The notes under the pieces are model-generated. The model had not been told where the DNA came from. It made no database searches and worked only from the letters and a program-made list of their open reading frames with translations. Shown here in pieces: positions 16,377 through 25,754 of a stretch of 64,000 bases of DNA. This DNA is from an uncultured Bacteroidales bacterium (GTDB taxonomy: Bacteria; Bacteroidota; Bacteroidia; Bacteroidales; UBA932). The DNA lies in assembly GCA_934700615.1 (NCBI GenBank), contig CAKUXR010000018.1, positions 3,209 through 67,208 of the forward strand, read 5' to 3'. Made by a program: the position numbers and the translations under genes. Position 1 is the first letter of the stretch; each line of letters begins with the position of its first letter.

Positions 16377-18167
16377 ATGACACCAGAATTATTTATACAG
16401 CAGAACGCTTCTGATGCTATCAAGAGCCTCTATGGTGCTGAGGTTGAGGCATCCGCACTACAGGTACAAGTAACCAGAAAAGAATTCGAAGGGGATTATA
16501 CCCTCGTTGTATTCCCTCTTCTCAGAATGTCCCACCAGTCTCCGGAGAATACCGGAAACGCAATCGGAGAGTGGCTGAAGGCCAATGTCTCTGAAGTTGC
16601 GGGATACAACTGCGTGAAAGGATACCTGAATATCCTGTTCTCGTCCCTTTACTGGAACGAACTCTTTGCGGATATCGCCGGTGCAGGGAACTTCGGAGTA
16701 CTTCCGTCCACCGGAAAGAATATCATGGTAGAGTTCTCTTCACCTAACACAAACAAGCCGCTCCACCTCGGCCATATCAGGAACAACCTTCTCGGAGATT
16801 CAGTTTCCCGCCTTCTCAAAGCCTGCGGAAACAATGTGATGAAAGTTACTCTTGTCAATGACAGGGGAGTCCACATCTGCAAGTCAATGCTCGCGTGGGA
16901 GAAGAATTTCAATGGCAAGACACCTGAGTCTTCAGGTGAAAAGGGCGACCATCTCGTAGGCGACTGCTACGTGGAGTTCAACAATATCTACAAGAAGGAA
17001 GTGGATGGGCTCGTTGCAGGCGGAATGTCCAAGGAGGAGGCAGAGAAAGAGGCTCCATGCCTGAAAGAGGCACATGAGATGCTTGTGAAGTGGGAGCAGG
17101 GCGACAAGGCCGTACGTGACCTCTGGAAGAAGATGAACGGCTGGGTCATGAAGGGATTCGACGAGACCTACAAGGCTCTCGGAATCACTTTCGACAAGAC
17201 ATATTTCGAGTCTGACACATATCTTCTCGGAAAGGAACTCGTTCAGAAGGGCCTGGATATGGGCGTTTTCGTAAAAGATCCTGACGGCTCCGTATGGTGC
17301 GACCTGACTGCAGACGGTCTCGACAGGAAACTTCTCCTCAGAAGCGACGGAACGTCAGTCTATATGACCCAGGACCTCGGTACAGCAGAGAGACGTTTCT
17401 CTGAATATAATCTCGACGAGCATGTCTATGTTGTCGGAAATGAACAGAATTACCACTTCCAGGTGCTTAAGCTGATTCTTAAGAAACTTGGCTTCAAGTG
17501 GGCTGACGATATCTTCCATCTTTCATACGGAATGGTGGAACTTCCTGAGGGCAAGATGAAATCCCGTGAGGGAACGGTAGTGGATGCCGACGACCTTATC
17601 GAGAAGATGTATGAAGAGGCCAAGGCTACTTCAGAGGAGTCTGGCAAATTGACCGACATGCCGGAGGAGGAGCGCGAGGCTCTTTACCATAATATCGGAC
17701 TGGGTGCATTGAAGTATTTCATCATGAAGGTGGACCCTAAGAAGACAATGCTCTTCAATCCGAAGGAATCCATTGACTTCAACGGCAATACCGGTCCTTT
17801 CATCCAATATACCCATGCCCGTATCAAGTCTATCCTCAGAAAGGCCGATGACCAGAATATCCCTCATTCCGCAGCAGGACTGAAACAGAATATGGACTTG
17901 TCAGCCAAGGAGATACGTCTTGTCAAGATGCTTAACATCTATCCGGCGAAAGTAGGTGAGGCAGGTGCCGAGTACTCTCCGGCCCTGATTGCAAACTATG
18001 CTTATGACCTGGCCAAGGAGTTCAACCAGTACTATCACGAGACACGTATTCTCCAGGAAGAGAATGCGGATGTGAAGAGTTTCCGACTGGTGCTTATCCA
18101 GGTTGTTGCGGATGTGCTTTCCAAGGCTATGGGCCTTCTCGGAATCACTCTTCCGGAAAGAATGTAA
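16377..18167 (+). CDS. argS: Arginyl-tRNA synthetase
   Basis: A 596-residue class I aminoacyl-tRNA synthetase that charges tRNA-Arg. The HIGH-type motif HLGHIRNN is at about residues 130-137 and the KMSKS-type loop GKMKSREG near residue 392. The C-terminal helical anticodon-binding domain ends with the family-typical ..GLLGITLPERM. The frame is open 15 codons upstream, but ATG 16377 gives the normal N-terminus (TPELFIQQNASDAIKSLYG). It stands alone behind the rpoD terminator. Confidence 0.96.
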   Translation: MTPELFIQQNASDAIKSLYGAEVEASALQVQVTRKEFEGDYTLVVFPLLRMSHQSPENTGNAIGEWLKANVSEVAGYNCVKGYLNILFSSLYWNELFADIAGAGNFGVLPSTGKNIMVEFSSPNTNKPLHLGHIRNNLLGDSVSRLLKACGNNVMKVTLVNDRGVHICKSMLAWEKNFNGKTPESSGEKGDHLVGDCYVEFNNIYKKEVDGLVAGGMSKEEAEKEAPCLKEAHEMLVKWEQGDKAVRDLWKKMNGWVMKGFDETYKALGITFDKTYFESDTYLLGKELVQKGLDMGVFVKDPDGSVWCDLTADGLDRKLLLRSDGTSVYMTQDLGTAERRFSEYNLDEHVYVVGNEQNYHFQVLKLILKKLGFKWADDIFHLSYGMVELPEGKMKSREGTVVDADDLIEKMYEEAKATSEESGKLTDMPEEEREALYHNIGLGALKYFIMKVDPKKTMLFNPKESIDFNGNTGPFIQYTHARIKSILRKADDQNIPHSAAGLKQNMDLSAKEIRLVKMLNIYPAKVGEAGAEYSPALIANYAYDLAKEFNQYYHETRILQEENADVKSFRLVLIQVVADVLSKAMGLLGITLPERM

Positions 18168-18202
18168 TATGTCGGCCGCATTGCGGTCCAAATCATTGAT
18201 AC

Positions 18203-19936
18203 ATGAACGAATCGAAGGAAGCATACATGTTTCCTACCTCGAAGAAAGAGGTGGACGCATTAGGCTGGGACTACATTGATGTAATCCTTTTTACGGGAGA
18301 CGCATTTGTCGATCATCCTTCTTTCGGAACGGCATGCATAGCGCGTTGGCTTCAGAAATGGGGCTGGCGCGTTGCTGTTGTGCCTCAGCCGAACTGGAGG
18401 GACGATTTGCGCGACTTCAAGAAATTGGGCGCGCCGCGGCTTTATTTCGGTGTCAATGCCGGTGCGATGGACTCCATGGTGAACCATTATACGGCATCCA
18501 AGAGACTCCGTCATGATGACGCCTATACGCCGGATGCGAAGTTCGGACAGCGTCCGGACAGGGCGGTCGCCGTCTATACGAAGATTCTGAAGGAACTCTA
18601 TCCTGATGTTCCGGTCATCATTGGCGGCGTAGAAGCATCACTCCGCAGATTGACGCATTACGATTACTGGGATGACTGTCTCATGCCTTCCATTCTCGTG
18701 TCAAGCGGGGCTGATTATCTCTGCTATGGAATGGGAGAGAAGCCGATGCTGGAGTTTACAAAGGGCATCGAGGCAGGAAGAGGTCTTCACGATATGCATA
18801 AGATTCCTCAGCTCGGATTCTATATGAGCGGAAAGCCGAAGATAAGGAAGGGGATGCTTGAACTCCATTCTTTCGAGGAGTGCAAGAGGGACAAACGTGC
18901 CTTTGCCGAGAATTTCCATCATATTGAGACTCAGGCCAATATGATGCATCCGGATACCATTGTCGAATGCTGCGGTGATGGCTATGTGCAGATTAATCCT
19001 CCGTACCCGCCGTCAAGTCAGGAAGATATGGACTCCTTCTGGGACCTGCCGTTTACAAAACTGCCTCATCCGAGATACAAGGGCAAGAGGATACCTGCGT
19101 ATGATATGATCAAATATTCCATCAATACGCACAGGGGATGTTTCGGAGGCTGCAACTTCTGCACAATCGCTGCCCATCAGGGTAAATTCATACAGTCCCG
19201 TTCGGAAGAATCCATTGTGAAGGAGGTCAAGGGCCTGCTCAATGTCCCGGGCTTTGCCGGCAATATCTCCGATTTGGGAGCGCCTACCGCGAACATGTAC
19301 GGAATGAAGGGCAAGAATCCGGCTCTCTGCGATGTGTGCCGGCGCAAATCATGTCTTTTCCCCGCCCCGTGTCCAAACATGGACCGGAGTCATGAGCGTG
19401 TCCTTAAGATGTATCATAAGGTCATGTCCGTGAAGGGAATACGCCATGCCTACATCGGCAGCGGAATCCGATATGACCTTTTCCTGAATGAGGACGGGTT
19501 TGTGGACAAGACATCCTATCCGTATCTGAAGGAACTTATCCTTGACCACACTTCGGGCCGACTTAAGGTCGCTCCTGAGCATACCGAGGACAATGTGCTC
19601 TATTATATGGGAAAGCCTTCTTTCAAGCTTTTCTGCCGGCTGCGCAAGGAATTTGACAAGATTACGGCCGAAGCCGGATTGCGGACAGGCATTGTCCCGT
19701 ATTTCATTTCTTCGCATCCCGGCTGCCATATGAGCGACATGCAGAAACTTGCGTCGAACCCGGCTTTGAAGGGAATTTATATGGACCAGGTGCAGGATTT
19801 CACTCCTACTCCAATGACCACTTCGTCAGTCATGTTCTACTCCGGATTGGACCCGAGAACCATGAAACCAGTGTTCACAGAACATAATCCGGACAAGAAA
19901 AAGATGCAAAAATCATTTTTCTTCAAAAAAAAGTGA
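18203..19936 (+). CDS. YgiQ-family radical SAM protein
   Basis: A 577-residue protein of the YgiQ family. An N-terminal B12-binding-like region (MFPTSKKEVDALGWDYIDV..) is followed by the radical SAM core with Cys313, Cys317 and Cys320 in RGCFGGCNFCTIAAHQG, which bind the 4Fe-4S cluster, and further motifs (APEHTEDNVL). A cysteine-rich stretch (CDVCRRKSCLFPAPCPN) lies near residues 375-395. The family's reaction is not established. The product ends in a lysine-rich tail and lacks the long C-terminal extension of the E. coli protein. A second possible ATG lies eight codons downstream. Confidence 0.9.
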   Translation: MNESKEAYMFPTSKKEVDALGWDYIDVILFTGDAFVDHPSFGTACIARWLQKWGWRVAVVPQPNWRDDLRDFKKLGAPRLYFGVNAGAMDSMVNHYTASKRLRHDDAYTPDAKFGQRPDRAVAVYTKILKELYPDVPVIIGGVEASLRRLTHYDYWDDCLMPSILVSSGADYLCYGMGEKPMLEFTKGIEAGRGLHDMHKIPQLGFYMSGKPKIRKGMLELHSFEECKRDKRAFAENFHHIETQANMMHPDTIVECCGDGYVQINPPYPPSSQEDMDSFWDLPFTKLPHPRYKGKRIPAYDMIKYSINTHRGCFGGCNFCTIAAHQGKFIQSRSEESIVKEVKGLLNVPGFAGNISDLGAPTANMYGMKGKNPALCDVCRRKSCLFPAPCPNMDRSHERVLKMYHKVMSVKGIRHAYIGSGIRYDLFLNEDGFVDKTSYPYLKELILDHTSGRLKVAPEHTEDNVLYYMGKPSFKLFCRLRKEFDKITAEAGLRTGIVPYFISSHPGCHMSDMQKLASNPALKGIYMDQVQDFTPTPMTTSSVMFYSGLDPRTMKPVFTEHNPDKKKMQKSFFFKKK

Positions 19937-20025
19937 ACAAACACATTTCAAATCAGAAAAAATGTCCTATTATTGCACCCCGAAATGAAATGTAACGGAA
20001 ATATATAAACAAACTGTACAAATAT

Positions 20026-20388
20026 ATGGCGACTAATCATAAAAAGAGATCAGTAGTGAGCTATGAAAAAATGTCTGCGGAGCTCCAGGCTGCGTTTGCG
20101 GAGAAGTATCCGAAGGGGTTCAGTGACTATCTGCCTGATATCATAAAATATGACAAACCTGACGGAAGCTGCTTCTATGCTGTTACGATGGAACTTCCTG
20201 ATGCGATTTATCTTGTGAAGATAAAGATCAAGACTGATAATGCCGAGGATATCGACAAGTGGCTTAACGAGGAGTCGGAGGCAAGTGAAGATACCGGAAA
20301 TTCAACTGCAGCCGGAGACGGCGAGACTCTTCCTGATGACAACATTTCCCAGTATTCATCAGGGGATGACGATTCGGCTGACGCGTAG
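20026..20388 (+). CDS. Small conserved Bacteroidetes protein with acidic tail
   Basis: A 120-residue soluble protein. The N-terminal 15 residues are basic (MATNHKKRS..), residues 15-85 form a compact domain (PDIIKYDKPDGSCFYAV, IYLVKIKIK), and the last 35 residues are rich in Asp, Glu and Ser with no hydrophobic core. The pattern is that of an unannotated protein conserved across Bacteroidales. No function is known to me. It is monocistronic, with its own terminator at 20410-20447. Confidence 0.82.
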   Translation: MATNHKKRSVVSYEKMSAELQAAFAEKYPKGFSDYLPDIIKYDKPDGSCFYAVTMELPDAIYLVKIKIKTDNAEDIDKWLNEESEASEDTGNSTAAGDGETLPDDNISQYSSGDDDSADA

Positions 20389-20409
20389 TCTTGAGTCAGA
20401 ATACTATCT

Positions 20410-20447
20410 GCGGGTTGCTAAAATAAATTTTTTAGTGACCCGCTTTT
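20410..20447 (+). terminator. Terminator after the small acidic-tail gene
   Basis: GCGGGT and CTAAAA pair with TTTTAG and ACCCGC, followed by TTTTT. It lies 22 bases after the stop of the 20026 gene. Confidence 0.75.
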
Positions 20448-20476
20448 TATGTATGTTTGTAAGGAATGTGCGTTTT

Positions 20477-20636
20477 AGTAAGCATGAAAAAATAAGTTGG
20501 TAAAGATTTGTGAAGGATTTTCGAGGATAGATTTCTTTTCGAAGAAGGAGTGTACTGGACGTACACGACTGATGAGAGAAGGAATATAGACCGAAAAGAC
20601 GAGCAAAGATTACCAAGTTATTTTTTAAGGATTACT
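20477..20636. repeat. 160-bp palindromic element, copy 2
   Basis: This is the second copy of the element at 7450-7609, in the same orientation and about 94% identical. Differences cluster in three short patches and the terminal inverted repeats and the central GTGTAC/GTACAC stem are kept. It ends 9 bases before the ATG of the chloride-channel gene, so it forms that gene's immediate 5' region. Confidence 0.8.
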
Positions 20637-20644
20637 TAGTGGAA

Positions 20645-22423
20645 ATGATGAAAAGACACTTGGCCGCGTTGCGGGATAAACTTAGGAGTATGCCTGAAAA
20701 GAACAAGCTTCTTGTGCTTGCTCTGGCTGTCGGTATATGCAGCGGACTTGCTGCTGTACTTCTGGAGTCTCTTGTGCATGGAATCAAGCATTTTCTCACG
20801 AACTGGTTTGATGCATCGTGGGACAATTATCTGTATCTCGTTTACCCGGGTATCGGTATGCTTTGTTCCCTCCTGATTCTCAGATTTTTCGTGAAAGACA
20901 ATATCGGCCACGGAGTTACCAAGGTCCTCTTGGCGGTGTCGCGTAACGAGTCCAGAATCAAACCGCACAACATGTGGTCCTCCATTGTCACAAGTTCATT
21001 GACAATCGGCTTCGGAGGCTCCGTCGGTGCTGAGGCGCCTATCGTCTATACAGGTGCCGCAATCGGCTCGAATTTCGCCCGCTATATGGGCATGTCCTAC
21101 AGGAACATGACGATTCTCCTGGGGTGCGGAGCCGCAGGAGCCGTAGCGGGAATCTTCAAGGCCCCGTTGGCCGGTGTCCTTTTTACATTGGAAATCCTCC
21201 TTTTCAATATTTCGATGACGTCAATGATGCCTCTGCTTCTGGCATCGGTCTCGGCGACGATGGTGTCGTACATCTTTCTGGGCGACTCGCTTCCGTTCGA
21301 ATGTACATTGACACCGTTCGACATAAAGAATGTTCCTTTCTACATTCTCTTGGGATTTTTCTGCGGAGGATGCTCGCTGTATTTCCTGAGAACCACCTTG
21401 TGGCTGGAGGATAAACTCGGCAAGATGAAGAGTCCTTATAGAAAATGGTTTTTCTGTGCCGCCGGTCTGGGATTGCTGATTTTCCTTTTCCCGCCTCTAT
21501 ATGGTGAAGGTTATGATGCATTGTCCCCGCTCTTGAACGGACAGCAGATTTCATACGACGGAGATACCGTTCTGGCTTTCATGCTGCATTCGCCGTGGCT
21601 TGTGCCGGTCTTCTTTGCATTGATACTCTTTTTCAAGGTTTTTTCAATGACATTGACAAATTCCGGCGGCGGTGTCGGAGGAACTTTCGGTCCTACTCTT
21701 TTTGTCGGCGCCATAGCCGGATTCATCCTTGCGCGAATTACGAACCTGGTGCTGGCCGGTTCGGAGTTTGTCGTTCCGGAACAGAATTTCGTGCTTGTGG
21801 GAATGGCTGGACTTATGGCGGGAGTTATGCAGGCCCCGATGACTGCAATCTTCCTTATCGCCGAAATATCAGGTGGTTACGAGCTTTTTATCCCGCTTAT
21901 CATTACCTCTACGATAGCTTTCGGAACTATTCGTATCTCAGAAAAATACTCGATTTATACCAAGCGAATCGCCAAGACAGGAGATTTGCTTACACATAAC
22001 AGTGACCAGGCTGTGCTCACGCTTCTGAAGACATCTGATCTGGTCGAGAGCAATTTCAGTACGGTCAGCATTGACGCAACCCTCGGCGAACTGGTTCATG
22101 TCGTGTCGAATTCTGCAAGGAACCTGTTCCCGGTGCTGGATTCCAAGAAGCATTTCCAGGGCTATGTCTCGCTGGAGGATGTGCGTAAGGACATGTTCCA
22201 GACCGACTTGTATAAGACGCGCCATGTCTATAACTACATGAAGTCCTCTCCGGCTTACGTTTTCGAGGATGAGAAGATGGACAGCGTGATGAAAAAATTT
22301 GAAAAGACTGACGCCTGGAATCTTCCGGTGGTCAAGAAAGACAGGACATATATCGGATTCGTTTCCAAATCCAAGATATTCTCTGCATATAGGGACGAAC
22401 TGAAAGTATTGTCACAGGATTAA
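20645..22423 (+). CDS. ClC-family chloride channel/antiporter with CBS pair
   Basis: A membrane protein of about 592 residues with the ClC fold (some ten or more hydrophobic segments, residues 20-440) and two C-terminal CBS domains (about 455-590), which in this family bind adenine nucleotides and gate the channel. Selectivity-filter segments are GFGGSVGAEAP, which keeps the gating glutamate, and GGGVGGTFGPTLF. The start could also be GTG 20639 or ATG 20648. The 5' region is the 160-bp repeat copy 2, so its expression may be influenced by that element. Whether it is a channel or an H+/Cl- exchanger cannot be told. Confidence 0.92.
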   Translation: MMKRHLAALRDKLRSMPEKNKLLVLALAVGICSGLAAVLLESLVHGIKHFLTNWFDASWDNYLYLVYPGIGMLCSLLILRFFVKDNIGHGVTKVLLAVSRNESRIKPHNMWSSIVTSSLTIGFGGSVGAEAPIVYTGAAIGSNFARYMGMSYRNMTILLGCGAAGAVAGIFKAPLAGVLFTLEILLFNISMTSMMPLLLASVSATMVSYIFLGDSLPFECTLTPFDIKNVPFYILLGFFCGGCSLYFLRTTLWLEDKLGKMKSPYRKWFFCAAGLGLLIFLFPPLYGEGYDALSPLLNGQQISYDGDTVLAFMLHSPWLVPVFFALILFFKVFSMTLTNSGGGVGGTFGPTLFVGAIAGFILARITNLVLAGSEFVVPEQNFVLVGMAGLMAGVMQAPMTAIFLIAEISGGYELFIPLIITSTIAFGTIRISEKYSIYTKRIAKTGDLLTHNSDQAVLTLLKTSDLVESNFSTVSIDATLGELVHVVSNSARNLFPVLDSKKHFQGYVSLEDVRKDMFQTDLYKTRHVYNYMKSSPAYVFEDEKMDSVMKKFEKTDAWNLPVVKKDRTYIGFVSKSKIFSAYRDELKVLSQD

Positions 22424-22472
22424 TGACTTGGGCCGAGCGTATGCCTTTGGCCTTCAAACTGATACACGAAAA

Positions 22473-24602
22473 ATGAAACAAATCTATGTCGATTATATAG
22501 CCGGTCTTCTCGGCGTGAAGGACTGGCAGGTAGAGAACTGTGCGACGCTTTTCGAGGAAGGCTGCACGATACCGTTCATCAGCCGTTACAGAAAAGAACG
22601 CACAGGCGGTCTGGATGACGAGCAGGTCGCGAACATCCGCCATTGGACAGACGTATTCGTCGAAATGGAGAAGCGCAAAGCCTCGATTCTCGCGACCATC
22701 GAATCTCAGCAGAAGCTGACACCGGAATTGCGTGCCGCAATCGAGAACTGTGTCAATGCCAATGAGTTGGAGGATTTGTATCTCCCGTTCAGGCCGAAGC
22801 GAAGAACCAGGGCCACAATAGCGAAAGAGGCCGGACTGGAGCCGCTTGCCGACAAGATGTATGAGGTCAATGTCAGGAATCTGGACGCTGAGGCGGCCAA
22901 GTTCGTGAATGACAAGGTCGCTGACATTGATGCTGCCCTTGCTGGTGCCAGAGATATCATTGCCGAGCGACTGAGCGAGTCTGCGAAGGTCAGGGAAACT
23001 CTCAGGGGTATTTTCCGAACGAGGAGGGTAGTTTCGAAGGCTACCAAGTCCGGACGCGAAAGTGCCGATGCCCAGAAGTTCCAGGGATATTTCGACTATT
23101 CCGAGCCGCTTTCACGTATAGCTGCGCACCGTCTTCTTGCCATGCTCAGGGGAGAAGAAGCGGGATGGCTTTCAGTGAAGATCGATGCTGATGCCGAGAA
23201 GTGCGGCAATAAGCTTTACTATGACTTTTGTCAGGAGAGACGTTATCCGGCAGGCAAACTTGCTGAACAGATAAGGATGGCTGTGGATGATGCCTACAAG
23301 CGTCTTCTCGAGCCTTCCATCACCACTGAAATCCTTAAGGAGGCCAAGCAGAAGGCAGATCAGGATTCCATCGTGGTCTTCGGAGAAAACCTCAAGCAGT
23401 TGCTTCTCGCATCTCCCGTGGGGCAGAAGAGGACAATGGCAATCGACCCTGGATTCAGGAACGGCTGCAAGATAGTCTGTCTGGATGAGAACGGGGAACT
23501 TGTCCACCATGAGATTGTGTACCCTCATCCTCCTAAGAATGAGAAGATCAAGGCCATTTCTTCAGTTTCGTCAATGCTGGAGAAGTATGGCATCCAGGCT
23601 ATTGCGATAGGAAACGGTACGGCAAGCCGCGAGACTGAGGAGTTCATAAAGAGGGTTCCTCTTCCTGACGGCTGCAAGGTGTTCGTGGTGAGTGAGGACG
23701 GCGCGTCCATCTACTCGGCTTCGGATGTTGCCCGCGAGGAATTCCCGGATGAGGATGTTACCGTGAGGGGAGCGGTATCTATCGGACGACGTCTCATGGA
23801 CCCTCTTGCCGAACTTGTGAAAATCGACCCGAAGTCCCTCGGTGTAGGCCAGTATCAGTATGATGTCGATCAGGCTCTGCTTAAGGAGAAATTGGACAAT
23901 ACCGTCGAGAGTTGTGTCAATACTGTCGGCGTAAACCTCAATACTGCAAGCACTTATCTTCTGAGTTATGTTTCCGGTATCGGACCGGCCCTTGCGAAAA
24001 GCATTGTCAAGACACGTTCTGACAAGGGTGGTTTCCGTTCCAGGAAGGAACTGCTGAAAGTCCCGCGTCTTGGAGAGAAGGCTTTCGAGCAGTGCGCCGG
24101 ATTCTTGAGGATACCTGATGCGGAGAATCCTCTCGACAATTCAGCTGTCCATCCGGAGTGTTATCATATTGTGGACAGGATGGCTGCTGATTTGGGCGTA
24201 TCCGCAAGAGAACTGGTCGGCAATGCGCAGATGTGCTCCGGCATCAAGCCTGAGAAATATGTGGAGGGAGATTTCGGCCTTCCTACTGTCAATGATATAT
24301 TGAAGGAACTTGCCAAGCCGGGCCGTGACCCGCGTGAGGCGGCCCAGGAGTTCTCGTTTGCTGAGGATATCCATGAAATCGAAGACCTTCATGAGGGAAT
24401 GGAAATCCCTGGCATCGTCACGAACATCACTGCCTTCGGTGCCTTTGTGGATGTAGGTGTCCATGAAAACGGACTTATCCACGTTTCCCAGATGGGAAGG
24501 CGTGGCGACAAGGTGACATTGAAACTTCACCAGCATGTGACGGTCAGGGTCATCGGTGTCGATCTCGACCGAAAACGCATCTCGCTGAGACTCGTGAAAT
24601 AG
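22473..24602 (+). CDS. tex: Tex-family RNA-binding transcription accessory protein
   Basis: A 709-residue protein with the complete Tex layout: N-terminal helical domain with the conserved CTIPFISRYRKERTGGLD, a YqgF-like RNase H fold (MAIDPGFRNGCK), helix-hairpin-helix motifs (YVSGIGPALAKSIV) and a C-terminal S1 RNA-binding domain (about residues 635-709, IPGIVTNITAFGAFVDVGV). The family binds RNA and influences transcription and translation. The frame extends upstream to 22428 with a TTG, but ATG 22473 matches the usual N-terminus. It lies 49 bases after the channel gene and is followed by a strong terminator. Confidence 0.94.
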   Translation: MKQIYVDYIAGLLGVKDWQVENCATLFEEGCTIPFISRYRKERTGGLDDEQVANIRHWTDVFVEMEKRKASILATIESQQKLTPELRAAIENCVNANELEDLYLPFRPKRRTRATIAKEAGLEPLADKMYEVNVRNLDAEAAKFVNDKVADIDAALAGARDIIAERLSESAKVRETLRGIFRTRRVVSKATKSGRESADAQKFQGYFDYSEPLSRIAAHRLLAMLRGEEAGWLSVKIDADAEKCGNKLYYDFCQERRYPAGKLAEQIRMAVDDAYKRLLEPSITTEILKEAKQKADQDSIVVFGENLKQLLLASPVGQKRTMAIDPGFRNGCKIVCLDENGELVHHEIVYPHPPKNEKIKAISSVSSMLEKYGIQAIAIGNGTASRETEEFIKRVPLPDGCKVFVVSEDGASIYSASDVAREEFPDEDVTVRGAVSIGRRLMDPLAELVKIDPKSLGVGQYQYDVDQALLKEKLDNTVESCVNTVGVNLNTASTYLLSYVSGIGPALAKSIVKTRSDKGGFRSRKELLKVPRLGEKAFEQCAGFLRIPDAENPLDNSAVHPECYHIVDRMAADLGVSARELVGNAQMCSGIKPEKYVEGDFGLPTVNDILKELAKPGRDPREAAQEFSFAEDIHEIEDLHEGMEIPGIVTNITAFGAFVDVGVHENGLIHVSQMGRRGDKVTLKLHQHVTVRVIGVDLDRKRISLRLVK

Positions 24603-24622
24603 TCTGATACATATGTGATTAG

Positions 24623-24645
24623 CCCTCCCTTAGCGGAGGGTTTTT
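24623..24645 (+). terminator. Terminator after tex
   Basis: CCCTCC, a six-base loop, GGAGGG and a T-run: a textbook rho-independent terminator 20 bases after the tex stop. Confidence 0.88.
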
Positions 24646-24788
24646 GTTTTTCTGATGTGAGTCAGGGACATGTGCAGAGAGTCTGATGCAAATGAAGAAA
24701 AGACAGAAAAGCGGGCAGTTTATTTATAAAAGATAAGGTAATTTGTAATATTTCCTTTCGATTTGTTCGTAATTCTCGTTTAAAATGT

Positions 24789-24796
24789 TATTTTTG
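24789..24796 (+). promoter_or_regulatory. -7 box for the EamA transporter gene
   Basis: TATTTTTG matches TAnnTTTG. A TTTG at 24762-24765 could be the -33 box, but the spacing is 23 bases, slightly long. The gene starts 25 bases downstream. Confidence 0.45.
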
Positions 24797-24821
24797 CAAG
24801 AGGATAATAAAAATTAATCAG

Positions 24822-25754
24822 ATGGAATCTGCAAAAAAAATAAGTGGTGGCAAGTTGGTTTCAGTATATTTGCTGTCCTTGCTTTCAGTCGTATTATGGG
24901 GAATGTCATATCTTTGGAGTGATAGGCTCCTGGCGATAGGAATCCCTGTCGAATACATAGTATTCGTCAGAATCTTCATTGCAGGTCTGGTTTTGCTGGG
25001 AGTTGCCGTAATTACGGGAAAGGATATAGCCATGAAGAAGAAGGATGTCCCTTATTTCCTTCTGATTGCGTTTTTCGAACCGTTCATTTATTTCGTATGT
25101 GAGACTTACGGAATCCGGTTTACGGAATCTCCGACCATCAGCGCATTGATCATTGCAGCCACCCCGATTTTCTCGGTTATGGTAGGCGTTCTTGTGTTCA
25201 AGGAGAAGTTCTCGGTATTCAATATGTTCGGCATTCTCATATGCCTTGGCGGTATCGTCATGGTTACACTTTCTGCCGGCGGTATAGGCGACAAGTTCAT
25301 TTTCGGAATTATCCTGCTTGTAATCGCGGTTCTGGCTGAGGTTGGCCACGCATCTTTCACTAAAGTACTTGCAAGCAATTATTCGCCTATCGTAATCGTG
25401 ATGTATCAGTTCCTCATAGGTGCATTATATCTCTTCCCGCTTTTCCTTACGTCAGGAATCAGGAATTTCGATGCAAGTGTCTATCTTTCATGGGAAGTAT
25501 GGGAACCGATACTCTGTCTGGCAGTCCTATGCTCAAGCCTTGCGTTCGGCTTGTGGGCAAACACCATCAAGTGTCTCGGCGTTGCCAAGTCCAGCATCTT
25601 CTTGTCAGCAATCCCTGTATTCACAGCGTTGGAGTGCTGGATTCTCGGACATGAAATGCTCACTCCTCTGCAGTGGACAGGTATCATAGTCTCATGCGTC
25701 GGAGTGGTCATGTCACAGTACGTGTTCAAGAAACCGTTATGCCATAAAAAATAA
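24822..25754 (+). CDS. EamA/DMT-superfamily transporter
   Basis: A 310-residue inner-membrane protein with ten hydrophobic segments in two five-helix halves, each an EamA repeat (LWGMSYLWSDRLLA in the first, WTGIIVSCVGVVMSQ at the end of the second). The superfamily moves metabolites, amino acids or nucleotide sugars. The substrate is unknown. Its last 18 bases overlap the 3' end of the convergent dihydroorotase gene. Confidence 0.9.
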   Translation: MESAKKISGGKLVSVYLLSLLSVVLWGMSYLWSDRLLAIGIPVEYIVFVRIFIAGLVLLGVAVITGKDIAMKKKDVPYFLLIAFFEPFIYFVCETYGIRFTESPTISALIIAATPIFSVMVGVLVFKEKFSVFNMFGILICLGGIVMVTLSAGGIGDKFIFGIILLVIAVLAEVGHASFTKVLASNYSPIVIVMYQFLIGALYLFPLFLTSGIRNFDASVYLSWEVWEPILCLAVLCSSLAFGLWANTIKCLGVAKSSIFLSAIPVFTALECWILGHEMLTPLQWTGIIVSCVGVVMSQYVFKKPLCHKK

